The notes beneath the pieces are model-generated. The model did no database searches and had not been told where the DNA came from. It saw only the letters and a program-made list of their open reading frames with translations. This document shows positions 11,504 to 24,842 of a stretch of DNA of 64,000 bases, one piece after another. The stretch's first letter is position 1. Each line of letters begins with the position of its first letter. Source of the stretch: Tamarix chinensis (taxonomy: Eukaryota; Streptophyta; Magnoliopsida; Caryophyllales; Tamaricaceae); contig CM060171.1 of NCBI GenBank assembly GCA_030549775.1, forward strand, positions 875,501 to 939,500. Direction: 5' to 3'. Made by a program: the position numbers and the translations under genes.

Positions 11504-14500
11504 CTCAATGTCAAGGCTAAAACGTTTATCTTCTTAAATTAAGAATAACAATTGATAAGAATAAGAGAAATATTTCATTACAATATTAAAATGTTCTGAT
11601 AACAAAAGATTAAACAAAAGAGTTAAAACTGACAAAGGAAAGAAATACATGAGGGGACATAAGAGTCCAAAAGATATCCAGATTAAAAGATGCCAGAATG
11701 GACATCAGACAGTCCTAACTCTCAACCCGTACCAAAAGCCATCAAGTTGTACCCTCAAAGTACTCCTGCAAGGTAAAGACTCCCATTGAATAGGTAGGGG
11801 ATCATAAAATAGAACCCATCAGTACAACATTTTTGAGTAAACCAATATGCAATACTAAGCATGCAAATATCACATGGAGCACATAGAAGGTAACCCAAAG
11901 TATCATGTCAGAACACGTTAAATAGTACATACCATAGCTAAGTACCACATTCATACCATAATTCATATTATGCCATATGCCACATGTCCATCACATCAAA
12001 CTTAACCATATTACAACTATTTCATTAATCTAATTATACCGAGGGTGTCCCACGAAAAGGAAAACACCAAACCAGAATTAAGGCCTTTTACAATAACCAC
12101 ATCTATTCTACTTATAACATGATAAGAAAAGCACTGAGACAATTACCAACCAATACAACAAATCCAAATAGTGCACAGATGCAACTATCAAACCAATATA
12201 CCAAAACCGAATAGTGTCTGGAGGCAACTACCAAATCAAAAAATCACAACAATCTATTTAAATCCTTATATAATAATTATTTCTATTTTAATTACTCGAG
12301 GGGATACAATAATAACCCGGATAAATATAAATATACCGGTCATATTGGCTCATGAAAGCAACACAATATCCTCCCATCCTAGGACACCTAATTCTTAAGT
12401 ATATATACCCCCTATAGGACCCATAGGCCACCTATAGAGTAGATTAAGACCACAGCCGAAATGCCGAAGCATCCGACGAAACCACTAAACCAAATCGAGG
12501 GCTCCTACGTTGTCTCTAGGGTAGCTAACCCTAAAGAACAACCATTCTCAAATCTCTAGGTCTTCCATTTTAAATATTAATATCTTAATAATGTGATCAT
12601 AAAATATCACATAATGCACAATGATTCCAATTTCATACTTAACCATTTTTCTTTTCTTTCTAATTATTCAAGTAGACCATAAGGTCAACAATCCAAACAA
12701 AATCAAAGTTAATACTAAGGTCAATCTAAGAATCAATTAAGGTCATCCTAGTCCAATTATTCACACTTTTAGGCATAATAAGTCATAAGTGACCAAAACT
12801 CCCTTATATGTTATTTACTCAATAAATTTTCACTTTAATACCAATTGTTATTAGAATTAAGCGAAATTCATGGTACGAATAAATAACATTAAAATAGGTA
12901 CATTAATATAAAATTTCCATTCTAGAAGTTTTTAGGAGTGACAAAAATACTATTTTTTTGCTAAAGAACAATTAAGCTCATTTAACACATAAAACCGTAA
13001 TCATGAATAATTATTTTAACACATACAACCCTATTTTAATATGCTATCATACATGTATTTAATATACTCTTTCATAAAAATACATGGTCACACACTTAGA
13101 GAAATTAATAACAATACATAGTGCATGTATACTTTTCTTATGAGATTATAAGAAAGCATAAATTACACTTGAGCATAACATAAGAAAATCCAGACAGGCT
13201 ATCACATGATTTTTATATATTTAGTAGGAGCATATGGGTTACTTATTTCCGAGCACAAATAGCAAAATAATACAAAGAACCTCCAAAAGAATATCAATGC
13301 CTTTGAAAAATGGAGACACAAAAGGAGAAGACAAAAGATGACAACTTCACAATTTGACCAAAAATATAACCTTCTTTACTTATTTAAAAATAAATAAAGG
13401 CTAGATATAAGGAAATGTAGAAGTAAAAACAAGAGAATAAGGAGATAGAGAGGAGGATGGGTCTTGGTTATAAGCTCAACAAAGCTTAAGAACACTTAGC
13501 AAAAATAACCAAAATGAAGAGAGAGGTGGGAGAAACCAAGGGGAGAAAATGAGAGAAATTATGAATGAAAACAAAGCAATAAAAAGGGGAATAAATAGGG
13601 GATGGAGGAATAAGAAATATGTGGCCACAAGAGGGGAGAGAGGTCGCTTGTTCAATACTTGAATGATAAAGGATAAGGTGGTTGAGTGTGTAAGGTGGTG
13701 TCATGTATTTAGGTGTAATGAAATTATGAAAACCAATAAATAAACCAAGGGATGGGGGAGGTGATGGTGTGCAGGTCCAAGATCATATTTAATCATGGGG
13801 AGTGCAGGTGAAGAAGGTTGAGTGTAAGAAAAACCAAAGTGACACACCTAGCATAGGTAGAAAGTGTATGAAAGTGACTTTAGCTCAAAATTTGGTTGAA
13901 TGAATAAGAAAATGGTCAAATTGATACAAAATATGATCATGGAAGTGTAGGGAAGTAATTTCGTGCATGAACAGTAATTTTAGGATTTATAGATTGTTTT
14001 TAGTGGTGGAAAGATCAATAAAGAGGATAAAATTAATAAAATTGAAATTTTTTTTATGAAAACCCTTAAAATAATATTTTAAAGTCACATTTAAAATTTA
14101 ATGAATTTAAAACAAGATTTGATATATAAAATATTGAAATGATGGTTAACTAACAAGCTTAGAAGGTAATTACTAACATAAATACCAAAACTATTCATAA
14201 AACCATGAAACTTTCTAGATCATCTTATTTAATCATTTAAAACCTAAATATAATTTTTCATAATTTTTAACGCACATTTGATATGATATTTAGCTATCAT
14301 ACCATAATTATATATTTTGTATATAAAATTCAAAAGGGATAAAAAACACAAATCAAATTAAAAAAAATTGATATATTTACATTTAAACACATTTAGGACC
14401 TAAATAAAATTTTATAAGAATATTTTACAAAGTTTAACTTATAAGTTTACATATATAAATAATATTTTATAAGCAAAGTGTGTATTGCCGCAAAATCATA

Positions 14501-14608
14501 ATTACTAAAGAATCACCCAAAACAATCTTAAGGCTATAAAATTTTCTACAATCATATATATATAATTAATTACACATAATTATAACTAGTTAAAAATGGG
14601 GTATTACA
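11504..14608 (-). mobile_element. LTR-like unit D (minus), 3' end displaced by insertion of C
   Basis: Read on the minus strand, the unit starts at 14608 with TGTAATACCCCATTTTTAAC. It has its pyrimidine tract at about 13800-13300, a box GGAAATAAGTAACCCATATG (about 13250-13230) matching H, and palindromic 3' LTR sequence near 11760-11830. It stops at TTTTAGCCTTGACATTGAG, which aligns with the first arm of the terminal stem of other units. So C appears to have inserted about 100 bp before the end of D. No coding domain is seen. Confidence 0.65.
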
Positions 14609-15550
14609 AAATCATACTAAAAAGAATTACACATATAAATTATAACAATTAAACTAGAGTTAAAGGGAAATATCATGAAATAAAGAAAATTAATATTACA
14701 TTTTAAACCATAGTCTAGGGCTTCAATTTATTTTTAAAAATTATTTAGTTTGTCATAATAAATAAATTAATTACAAAAAAATATATATTAGAAATAAAGA
14801 AAGAAATAACTAAAAATTAAATATAGATAAAAAATTTAGCAAATTAATCTGCTGAAAAGTTGCTCATTTTTATTCGAAATAAATTCTTCTAGGTTTTTTT
14901 TCTCTCTCCTTCATCACTTTTCCTTGTCTCTCCTCTTCTCTTCGTGGCTACTCTTTGTCTCTCTCTTCTACTATGTGTCAGTCCCTCTACATATGCTTGG
15001 GTTGTCATTCCTCTATTCCATCTCTCTACTCCTTTCCTTTGTATGCTTTCTTTTTCTCTTTTTCCATGCCTTGCTTCCCTCTCCTTTTGGCACTGACAAT
15101 CTCCTACTTATCTTTTCTTTTGGCGGCTCTCGTTACTCCTATCCTATGCTTCCTTTCATTTTTCTTGTTTTGTGCCCTATTGTGCCTCCTTTTCTACTTT
15201 TGCCATTCCCTAGCTCCCCTTTTTCTCCTCTTCATTTTCTTTTATTTTTGGCACTTTGTATCTTTTTTTCCTTTTCCGATCATTGGCTCATCTCTTTGCG
15301 CTAGAGCTCCTTCTTTTGGGCATGCCTCCATTTTTTCTTTCTAATTTTACTTATAAAATAAAATTAGAATGATTAATAAATAATATCATAACTTAAGCAC
15401 ACTAATTTTCTATCATTTTAGCTCAAATAATTAAATATATGAGATCATTATCACTTAAGTACGAAATTATAACTATCATCATATATTGTTCAAATAAAAG
15501 ACCAAAAATAAAGATAAAAAGGTATAAAATTTGTAAAAATATGTATTCAT
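14609..15550 (+). other. AT-rich DNA and a pyrimidine tract, no gene
   Basis: AT-rich sequence (14609-14880) is followed by a T/C-rich tract (14890-15345), then AT-rich DNA. The tract resembles the pyrimidine tract of the long LTRs, so this may be part of yet another LTR into which D inserted. Its two long overlapping open frames (14924-15304 and 14955-15344) are Phe/Leu/Ser-rich composition artefacts. Confidence 0.45.
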
Positions 15551-15989
15551 CATCTGTGTGCTCCTACTATGATGGCTCCCTCCTTATACTATTACAAGAG
15601 TTCTCTTTGCTCTGTTGAACATATGGTTCTACCAAACTGGTCATAGTGAGTTTGAGAATCTTATCAATAAGATTAAAATAATATCTTATATGTGATGGTG
15701 AATGATCGAGAATCATTTTCACCATAGACATAATGTTAGAAACAATTAGGCGTACAGATAGATAAACAGCTAAATCATCAAAAAACAAAACTTTTTTTTC
15801 TTTTTGCCCGATAAAAGTGAAAGTCTTCCCTAATTGGTGCATTGCCAATACGAGAATGGGTTGATGATCTCATTTATAATGAAATATATTATGTGCATGT
15901 GGTAGATTGTGTGGCAACCTGAGGTAACACCCTCATACCATGGATTTTGGACCAACCATATTGGGCCCCTTAATCTCTTCTTTAGTTAT

Positions 15990-17330
15990 GCTCAACGCTC
16001 TACAACATACAACATACATGAACTCCTTGAACAATCTATCATCTGTAGAGTATGTGGACTAATAAGAATCCATGATTGCTCCACATCTTTTTTCACCTCA
16101 ATAATTTGGATTCTTATTAGTGTGTCAATCTTCGGACATAATATGTCAAAACTCATATGTGATGATGATATATATTTCTCCAGTTTGCCATTTTTTCTAC
16201 CTACACTTAGAATTTTAAAATACAAGTAATGGTTAATGGTTATTTAGTAATAAGTTAAATGACATTGAATATTTACAACAACAAAATTATACATGTTGGT
16301 CATGTGAGTGCCAAAATTTATAAATTTTTTAACGCACATAAAAATAAACATCTCCTTATATACATTCAACGAGGTCTCATACACATATTATAACAGATGT
16401 GGAAATCTAGCCCATTTGTTGTGCATAATTAGAGGCTTGTTCTTATATGTTTTAATTGTAGTCACTTATATAATCTTCCTCCATCTACCTAGAAAATATT
16501 TTTTGTTACAATACTTTCTAGCTTTTTTATAGCATGAGAGAGAACATTCTTACTAATGTGTCATTTACATAAAAAGGGTGCTTCAATTGGAAAGACTTTG
16601 GGCACCTTTTGTGTTAGTCCCAGTTCCCTATCAGTGATCTCTACATTTGGTTCATGGGGTTCCATCAATATCTTTACCTTATCAAGCATCCATTTGTAGT
16701 TATCATAATTTTTTTTAGTCATAAATGTTAAGACAATGGTAAAATTTCTACCACTAGACACACAACCAACGACTTCCAAGAAAGGTAGGTTGTATTTATT
16801 GGCATTGTATGTACAATCCAAATGAATGACATATGAAACGCATGCAACAAAGCAATAGAATGTGGATGTACAAATACAATATCACTAACCACAGAAGAGT
16901 CTGGCAGCCAACAATGCCATGAACGATATTCGTTGGTTTTCATAAAGTACACTAATTGTTGTATGACCGTACATCCCATCAAGCTATGTACATTAAGTGT
17001 ATGCCAAGTATTGTAGATTATCCTAAGCATTGTAGTATTATCCCCATCACCCCATTTCAATTTGTCGATAATCTCCTTTCATTTGACATTTATTTAGATT
17101 ATTTCGTGTACCAACCTGGGTTATTCATGAGATAATCGACAAGCAAATGAATACCCCTACAAATACTTTCCTAATTTATAATTATGCATTCCATATTCTA
17201 CCACTAGTTTCCAACCACCATAATCATTTTTCCTTCCACGTATCTTGAACTTACAAGCACACTTTTTCTACCTCTCTCATAATGTATCCAAACCCTATAT
17301 TTTTTGACTCCTCAATAGCTATAACTAAAT
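15990..17330 (-). pseudogene. Decayed MULE transposase (FAR1-like)
   Basis: Minus-strand fragments in several frames match the order of plant MULE/FAR1-family transposases. From the 5' side these are a zinc-binding-like block CACKFKIRGRKNDYGGWKLV with EYGMHNYKLGKYL (about 17270-17160), then HPHSIALLHAF (about 16880-16830), then DCTYNANKYNLPFLEVVGC (about 16818-16760). After that come a TDRELGL block (about 16640) and a C-terminal block SSSHMSFDILCPKID (about 16170-16090). The DCTY...KYNLP block with a following TDRE is the core of the MULE catalytic domain; its first Asp and the Asp of TDRE are visible. At least one frameshift (about 16820) and several stop codons (for example near 17160 and 17125) break it. 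It is not expressed as a full protein. Confidence 0.85.
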
Positions 17331-17514
17331 TATGTGACCTTAAGGTTTCTTTAACTCACTAAATTAATGACTCACGCTCATTGACAAATTCATCCATAGC
17401 AAATAATCCATTCTAATCAATATTAACTGGATATTAATTATGTAATTAATAAATTAAATATGAAATTATAAGATAAAAATAAATGACAAAAATATATAGA
17501 AGGAAGGTTTGATG

Positions 17515-17665
17515 GGTCATTCACCCGCTATAATTTAAGATCACCGGGAGAATGACCTGTCAAAACAAGTATTTGAAGGGTGAGCCACTGGCTAGAATTA
17601 TTTTTTGATGGGTGAGTTACCCGTCAGAAGTTTGTTTTGACAAGCCATTCATCGGTTGGTTTATT
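17515..17665 (+). repeat. GGGT...ACCC palindromic repeats next to MULE relic
   Basis: Copies of TGATGGGTCATTCACCCGCT and TGATGGGTGAGTTACCCGTCA, each internally palindromic, alternate with related inverted words (GAATGACCTGTC, GACAAGCCATTC). Such clusters are typical of subterminal regions of class II transposons. They may be the right end of the MULE relic or of another element. I found no matching left end. Confidence 0.45.
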
Positions 17666-17954
17666 TTTTTTTTAAAAAAAAGGATCTATCACTATTTTAT
17701 CGAGCTCTTTTTTGCCAAAACAATTTTTTTAGTCATTTTTTTCTTCCATGATTATTGTATTAAAGATTGAATAAAGTAAATGTTAAGGAGTGGTTGATAA
17801 GAAGTGAAAAGAGAGAAGCCAAGAGAGGAAGAGAGTAAACAAATAAAATTATTAAAATGGTCCAACTCAATAAATAATGAAATTTTGAGATGTGTGAAAT
17901 TAAAATTTTAGACGTCCATATAAAAACATCTCAAACATAAAAGTACCTAAAATG

Positions 17955-18338
17955 AACGGAGGTGAATCAATTGATTCAATCAGGTTAATGTTTTAACCTA
18001 GGTGAATCGGGGTTAATGTTTCACCTCCATTCACCTCGATTAACCTCGTTTTTATTAACCTCCGATTTCGGGGTAACGGAGGTGAAGGTGAAAGAATAAG
18101 TAAATTTTTGACTTAATAGGACTAAAATACCCCTCAATATGACTTATTTATTTAATATAAAGGTATAAATATCATTTATTTTTATTATTATAATCTTTAT
18201 TTACCTCAATTTAAACGAAAATTTTAAAACATTCACGATTCACCCAGGTTAGGTTAATATCATCCAAACAGAATTTTAAAATATTCGATTCACCTCAATT
18301 CCCTTCATAATGTTTAACCTCGATTCACCTCAATAGCC
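17955..18338. mobile_element. MITE-like inverted-repeat insertion
   Basis: GGAGGTGAATC near the left end and GATTCACCTC near the right end are inverted copies. The interior repeats GGTTAATGTTT, ACCTCGATTCACC and AACCTCCG in both orientations, so the strand can fold extensively. A MITE is the simplest reading. I could not fix the ends or a target duplication. Confidence 0.4.
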
Positions 18339-20149
18339 TAAAAGAAAGAAAGCACTTCCGTGATATGAACCGAGTCTTTGCTGGTTCATTTCTTATTTCA
18401 AGAAAAGAAGAAATGAAAAAATAAATAAATTTGCCCTACGAAACAGAAATTGCACTGAGTGACTGCACCCGCCGTCAATCAAGGGGCAATCGTTACAATC
18501 GAAAGCACCTTAATTTCGTGGGACTGTGCGAGTACTAGGCGGCATAAGATCTTGGATTACTTATTAATTTCATGAAGTCCTGCAGCATCATGGAAGGCAC
18601 TCATTCGTTTGACCGAAATCCATAATTCTATAAGCTGTGTTTCCAAGACAGCACGTGTGCATCGTTGGCTTGAGAGCTATGGAGTTTCGAAGCCCAGTCA
18701 ATAATTTAAACTTCAATCGTTCGGTATTTCCAAAAAGCCTGTACCTTGAAATAAATTCATCTACAAACTTAAATGCCAACAAAACAATCGGTATACGGAA
18801 ATTGAAAAGAATATGGAGTAACTACTACTACTAGAACATTACTAGACTGAAGAAATAATAGCAGCCAGGGCTTGAGCAGTAACTATGTCATTATGTCAAC
18901 ATGGTTAGTCATTTCACTCTAACTAAGCCAATCTCTTTGCCATTTAATTTCGAGAATTATTGGTCTACGAACCTAAGAAAAACAAAAGAGTAGTAACGAT
19001 TGACATGTCACAGGATGCTCTTGACGGGGCCAATTAACCATTTTATTCTATGATCATTTGCCATCTAATTTAAAAGAATATTTCCATCATGCTTTTGAAT
19101 ACCGCTTGGATAATTCTCTCTATTCCCTCGGTCGAGAAGGTAGCTAGTAGGAATTAAAATAATAATAACAAAAAAATAGGAAAAGATCCACCGTTCATGC
19201 ACATATAAGCCAACCAAAATATTATCTCTTTGGGCCACACGAGATGCCAAGACAGACAGTTGCGTTGTACTCCTTCGGATGTCAGCGAATGATGTATTAA
19301 TCAGAAATCACTGTTCAGTTGAAAATTCTGGCGTAAAAGAGAAAATGACATCCATTTCCTTTACCGGCCAAATGGAAAAGTGGTGCCAGTTTTTGAGTAG
19401 CTAGGGATTCTGTATAAAGACACATACCTGCCCTCAAGTGATCACGACCTGTATGTAAGTCTTTTCCATCTCAAGCTTTTAAAGAAAACTGCCTCAGAGT
19501 TCAGCCACGGAAGCATGGAGAAAGGGACGTATTCCATTTCCAAGTCTAATACTTTAATATGCAAAGCAAAGCAATTAATAAATCTGTGGTCACCCCAAGT
19601 ATGAACATCTACATACTCTAGCTAACCACTCCGGTAATGCAATCCCATCATTTAATTAGGACTACGATTTTCCATCATTTACTTTTGGGTGGAAGAATCA
19701 GAATACTAACGCAATGCCAGGCTTACATACAAATAAAGAAGCACATAAATATATTAAATGAAGCTATTCGCATTTCAGCCGTGTGAACGTGCATGACCTA
19801 ATATGATAGAGTTAGAGATTTCAATATTTAATAGATAAAAATAATCAAGAATAAGAATTGAGAAAATGAATGATCTTATTATGAATAGGTATTGTGTTTA
19901 TTAAAATAATCAATCACCGATAGTCACAAAATTACTCTGCTTACAATTTTTTTTTTCTCTTGGGGTTCTAATATACAAGAGAATATTTATTCAGGGACCA
20001 AAATAGAAGGAAAAAAAACACATTCTAGAGAGACTAAAATATTATTTCACACAATTATTTGCTAAACAGAAAACACTTTGACTACTGATTTGAATAATGG
20101 GAGCACCATGTTCAAACGCAGGCTCACCAACTAACCCCCCAAGCCATGT
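18339..20149. other. Intergenic stretch, no gene recognised
   Basis: Mixed-composition, mostly unique-looking DNA without recognisable coding exons, RNA genes or repeats. The short open frames at 18588-18834 and 19065-19250 have no recognisable domain. Confidence 0.5.
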
Positions 20150-20915
20150 ACCTTTCTAAAATTTCAAATTAATAGTCACGTAGTCAACCTCAGTGGTGCA
20201 CAACATAAACATCTCTTGAAAGGACTCTTCAACTAATAGCAGAACCACCGCGACAAAGCACACAACTAATGGTGCACCTTCTATTATCAAGATCTCCACC
20301 ATAATTAGAGTCAATGTACTAGTCGATCTTTTATACTCCAAACAAGCCGATGGTATATCCTTCAAGTACATCATAATCAACTCCATTAGTTGATAGTAAG
20401 CCTTTTCAGGATTCATCATATATTTTCTCACAACACTTATAGCTTATGCAATATCTAGCGTGGCACAAACAATAATACACATCACACATCCCACAACATT
20501 AGAGTAGGAAACTATGGCAATAAATCCTCCTAATTTAAAGCCGGTAATAAAATTAATCGTGGTTGTAGTATCATGGTATTACGAATAATATTGTATATGT
20601 TGCGGTTATCGAAATGTGATATATTTTTTCCAACAAATATCAGTAAATATTGACAAAATATCGATCGATAACTAATATGCTACTGATAACTATGTGAAAT
20701 TCATAAATTCTTTTATATCACCAATTTTACTTTATCAATTGTCCCAAAACATAATAAATATCAGTTGATATTGTGTATCAGGATCGATATTTAATTTTAT
20801 GATATAAAGTGAGTAGCTAAAAGGGTATCAACCAACTTGGCATCCACAATATGAAACTTCTCCATAACCTTGTTCACATATTATTTCTATGACAATTAAA
20901 GATGCTTTTGATTGC
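20150..20915 (-). pseudogene. Ty1/copia RT end and RNase H relic, downstream half
   Basis: On the minus strand, YVNKVMEKFHIVDAKLVDTL (about 20880-20820) corresponds to the stretch after the reverse transcriptase core of copia polyproteins. It is followed by YSNVVGCVMCIIVCATLDIA (about 20505-20445), RKYMMNPEKAYYQLM and a frame-shifted RNase H containing GGDLDNRR and LCTTEVDYV. An in-frame stop follows DIA and frameshifts occur around 20330-20200. Unit F separates this half from the upstream half at 24988-25137. Family identity is clear from the ordered blocks; the copy is dead. Confidence 0.85.
20911..20915 (+). repeat. Target site duplication ATTGC, left copy
   Basis: ATTGC directly before unit F is repeated at 24988-24992 directly after it. 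A 5-bp duplication is the size Ty3/gypsy integrases make. Confidence 0.75.
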
Positions 20916-21189
20916 TAAAATATCCCCAAACCCTAATTTAGGAAATCATGGCCAAATCAAAAATTATTAGGAAGATTAATTAAATAAACTATTTTCTTTT
21001 TATGGAGTTAATTAAGGTAAACCTAGGAGAAATTTATAAATAATTTTAAACAGGAAAAATTTGAGTATTTTTCTAATTAAAATAGAATTTAAGGAAATTC
21101 TTTCAAAATCCCTAAATTAGCCTAAAAAGAGAATTTAATTATTATTTTAAATATTTTATTAAATATCCCAAATTACCCAAAATATATTT

Positions 21190-22180
21190 GATTAAGCTAA
21201 TCTACCTTTTCCTTTCTTTTCATTTTTCATTTTTTCCTTCCCCCCCCTCTTTTTCCTTTCCTTTCCTTTCCTTCTCTTCCTTTTTTTTTTCTCTTTTTCC
21301 CCTGACCTGGGTCGGCCCGCTGGCCTAACTTCTACCTCCCTCTACGCGGCCCGGCCTTCCCCGTATCTTTTTTTCTTTCCCTCTCTCGGTTGGTTCGACC
21401 TTCCCCTTTCCTTCTTCTTTTTTTCCCTAGACCGCCGATCCAACATGCTCGCATCATCGTCTACCTCCCGCGCCTGCAACTCTCCCAAATCGGCATCAGA
21501 TTTTCTACCTCCGATCACGTCGTTTGACCCACCATTCTCCTCCTCTCTTCCTCATCGTCTTCCCTGTCATTTCATCTTGGTCGCCCATTCTCTCCCCTGC
21601 TCGTGCCATCCCTCTTTCCCGACAAAACATGGCCTACACACGTAGGCCTGCGCCGACCCATCCTCGCCAGCCGGAGACCTATAGCCCTTACCCCTCTACT
21701 CTCCCACTCCTCCTTGTCGTTTTCCCCTTCCGATTGGCCTATAAATATCCCCTAAGGCTACCATAATCGGATTTTGATTTTTGGTAGCCCAGAAAACCCA
21801 CAGACGCCGCTGCCTGTTGAGCCCCGTATTGCTCCGTCGTTGGCAGTCGTCACCACCCACTCCTACAACCAAAACGCTCCCGCCCTCTACACAACCGAAC
21901 CACCACCCTTCTTTGCCTCGCCCTGCATGAGCCACCCTTGCCATGTGAAAGCACCTTCCCGAACAGCCCCATTTGACCCGGTGCCTCCCCTCGTGTCGCC
22001 GGTTCCGCCGCCTGTAGCGCTGCCTCGATCCCCCAAAACAACCAGGAAACCTTTCCCTACCTCCCCACACCTCCATTTCCCCCTAATTCCCTCTCCCCTA
22101 GCCTCCACATCCATCTCTCCACCACCCTCCTTCCTCCACCGCCGTCGCGCCGCCGCCTGCTCCACCACCTAGCTTAGGTG
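21190..22180 (+). repeat. Pyrimidine tract of LTR F
   Basis: A C/T-rich stretch rich in CCACC, CCTCC and CGCCG. Open frames at 21445-21645, 21774-22172 and on the minus strand are Pro/Ser-rich or Gly/Arg-rich artefacts without domains. Confidence 0.75.
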
Positions 22181-22204
22181 GTCTCCCAACTCCTTAACCC
22201 CTAA

Positions 22205-22220
22205 ACTCTGTATATAAAAG
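22205..22220 (+). promoter_or_regulatory. Candidate TATA box of LTR F
   Basis: CTCTGTATATAAAAG is a near-ideal plant TATA box at the end of the pyrimidine tract. Transcription would begin about 30 bp downstream, in the ATT-rich leader before the acceptor-like site. The equivalent in unit L is CTCTATATATCCAC (about 51052). Confidence 0.5.
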
Positions 22221-22342
22221 TGTTAATGATTTTAATATTATTAACTATTATTATTAGTGTTATTAATACTACTAATACTATTATTATTATGTCCTAACTT
22301 TTATTTCGGAGAGTTTCTAATTAATAGTATTAATTAAGACTA

Positions 22343-22780
22343 AAACCTTGTTGTGTTGTTGTTGTTGTTGTTGTTGTTATTATTATTATTATCATTATCA
22401 TTATTACTATTATTATCATTACTATTATTGTTATTATTATTATTATTAGTATTAGTATTATTATTATTATGTTTATTACTCTAACTATTATTATCATCGT
22501 TATTATTTTTAGTATTATTATTATTATTTTTTAGTGTTCTTATTATTATTAGTAGTATTACTATTATTATTATTATCATTATCATTGTTATTATTATTAT
22601 CATGATTATGGTTGTTGTTGTTATTATTATTATCATTATTGTTGTTGTTGTTATTATTATTATTATTATTGTCAGTATTATTATTATTACTACTACTATT
22701 ATGATTTCGATTATTATTATCATCATTATTATCATTATTAGTATTCTAATTATTATTAGTATTCTTATCATTATTATTAG
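22343..22780 (+). repeat. (GTT)n and (ATT)n trinucleotide run
   Basis: TTG/GTT repeats at 22343-22377 grade into ATT/TTA-rich sequence to about 22780. Poly-Ile open frames on both strands here are artefacts. Confidence 0.9.
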
Positions 22781-23001
22781 TAATATTGAAACCCTTACTT
22801 TAATACTATGAATATTACTAAGACTTACTTTGATTAGTAGTGGTTCAATTAACTATCTTAAGAATAATAATAACCCTACCTTTTAATTATAAACTACTAT
22901 TATTAATATTAGCCTTAGTATTAGGCCATGATAGGGGTAAGACAGGAAATTATGGTAATTCCGGCAGAGGGAGATTAACCCATAGTATTTTCCTCTTATA
23001 G

Positions 23002-23063
23002 GTGAATCGAGTCAAAACCCTCAGGAGGCGTAGGAGCATGTTCCAAGCCTGTCGACGTTTTAG
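23002..23063 (+). other. Exon-like cassette in LTR F
   Basis: TTTTCCTCTTATAG|GT (acceptor AG ends at 23001) and GACGTTTTAG|GTAAGG (donor GT at 23064-23065) bound 62 nt. Both sites are close to plant consensus. This is the clearest copy of the cassette. Confidence 0.45.
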
Positions 23064-24147
23064 GTAAGGACGTAGCTAAGGCCTCCTATGTGTTACATGT
23101 TTTACTTGCCTTAGATGCCTTGTACAATTTATATGTTGTGTTCTATATGCTATTATCTTATCTGTTTTATGTGTAGCGCAGCTTGGAACCGAGGTATGTT
23201 CACGTGCTCTTGTCTGGTATATGCTAATATGGATATGCTGCAAGTATGATGTGATGTGATGTGGCCCTTAGGACATGCATGCTAGGTTATTTGATATGAT
23301 TTTGTGGGATGGAGGCATGAAAGAGAAAAATGAGAAAGTAAGATAACCAAGGGGAAGTAAGTTGGCTAATGTAGGTAAGGATGACCTAAGTAATCTATGA
23401 TCCATGAATGGACGAGTAAAAGGGGAATTAAATAAAATGAAAGAGTGGGATAAACTAAGGTTTACATGTGAGGAACTAGGGTTTGCATGGAAATCTTAGG
23501 GTTTGGCATGGTAGAGATCAAGGGATTTGCATAGGGAGGTTAAGGTCCACATGGGGGCGAACCTTACGTATGGAAAGTTACTTTGGGACGTGGGGAAGGC
23601 AATGAAAGGTTTGTTTGGGTGACTGGAGGCTCAAGGTGAAAAATAGTACGTAGGATAATATAAGGGTACCTAGGGATCGACTAGGGTTTAGGAGGAATCC
23701 CTAATTTGAGAAGGTGGAAAAAGAAAAAGAAAATAATAAAAATAAACGAGGAGGAGCGAGGTATGAGGAGAGAGTTGATTCTAAAGGTCATGACATGTGG
23801 GGCGTTAAAATAGTGTGGGTTGTGGGAGGCAGAGAAGGAAGGGCCACATATGCCCAAATTAGGGTTTCTGGAGAAAACCCTAGGGTAAGGTGGTGAGTGG
23901 ACCTTGAGGTATAAGGTGGTGGGCCTTGACCCACACACTCAGGAGTTGGGTTCCTAGTGTGAGAAAGTGGGTTAAGGGAAGGATGTCGGGGTGAGTTAGG
24001 AGGTGCAGAAGTCTCAAGATATGGGACAGGCCCTCCTAGGAGGATAAGTGCGGATATAGTTAGCCATGCATGTCAAGGGTGAAATACTTTCAAATAAGAT
24101 ACGTTAAGACACTAATCACTTAAAGAGAAAGATGTTGAGCCACACCC

Positions 24148-24275
24148 AGACCGGTCCACCGGTGAATAATAGTGGCTAGGGCCAGGGTGCCCTACATAAC
24201 CGGTCCACCGACGAATAATAGTGGCCAGGAGCATTTTGCCCTACATGACCGTTCCACCGGCTATAATAGTGGGGT
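24148..24275 (+). repeat. CCGGTCCACCGG repeats in LTR F
   Basis: Three copies (24151, 24200 and 24250 approximately) of the CCGGTCCACCG...AATAATAGTGG core with CCAGG...CCCTA spacers. Confidence 0.75.
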
Positions 24276-24842
24276 TCCCACACTCGCATGGATTGATAAA
24301 GACTATGATGTGAATCGACTATATTTATCAGAGATCTAAAGAATAAGGTATCCGATCTATGGGCGATATTATTTATCTGTGTTACCGCATACTGTCTACG
24401 TAATTATGCCATGTATACTATGTCGTGTGTTTTTTTTATGTATGCTGGCCTTAGTGAGTCTGTTACCTTCCTTAGTACGTAGCGTACTGACCACCTGTTT
24501 CATGAGTGCTGCTCATTCCCACGAGTAGAAGACCCGTCTGAGTTTGTGCGGGTAGGGGACGATATCTTCAATGCCTACGATGCTTACGAGACATTAGGTA
24601 GGGCTGCGAGTTGAGTCTGGACCTAGCTTGGGGGTCGAGAGTGACATGGCCGGAGTCCATCATCCATTTTGTTTTCCCTGTATTATTATATTTTGTTTTA
24701 TCCTGCTGTATGATGTCCTCTAACATTTGGTACTTTAAAACTATCCTTTTGGGATGTGCCTTTTGATTTCCGCACTATGATTTTATACGACTTGTGTTTT
24801 ATTAATGACTCGTATTTGGATGATATTCTTGTTTAGCCTTAG

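Noticed and set aside
15567..15848. 93-codon minus-strand frame as the C-terminus of the MULE transposase
   Set aside because: It lies downstream of the last recognisable block but shows no motif I can match.
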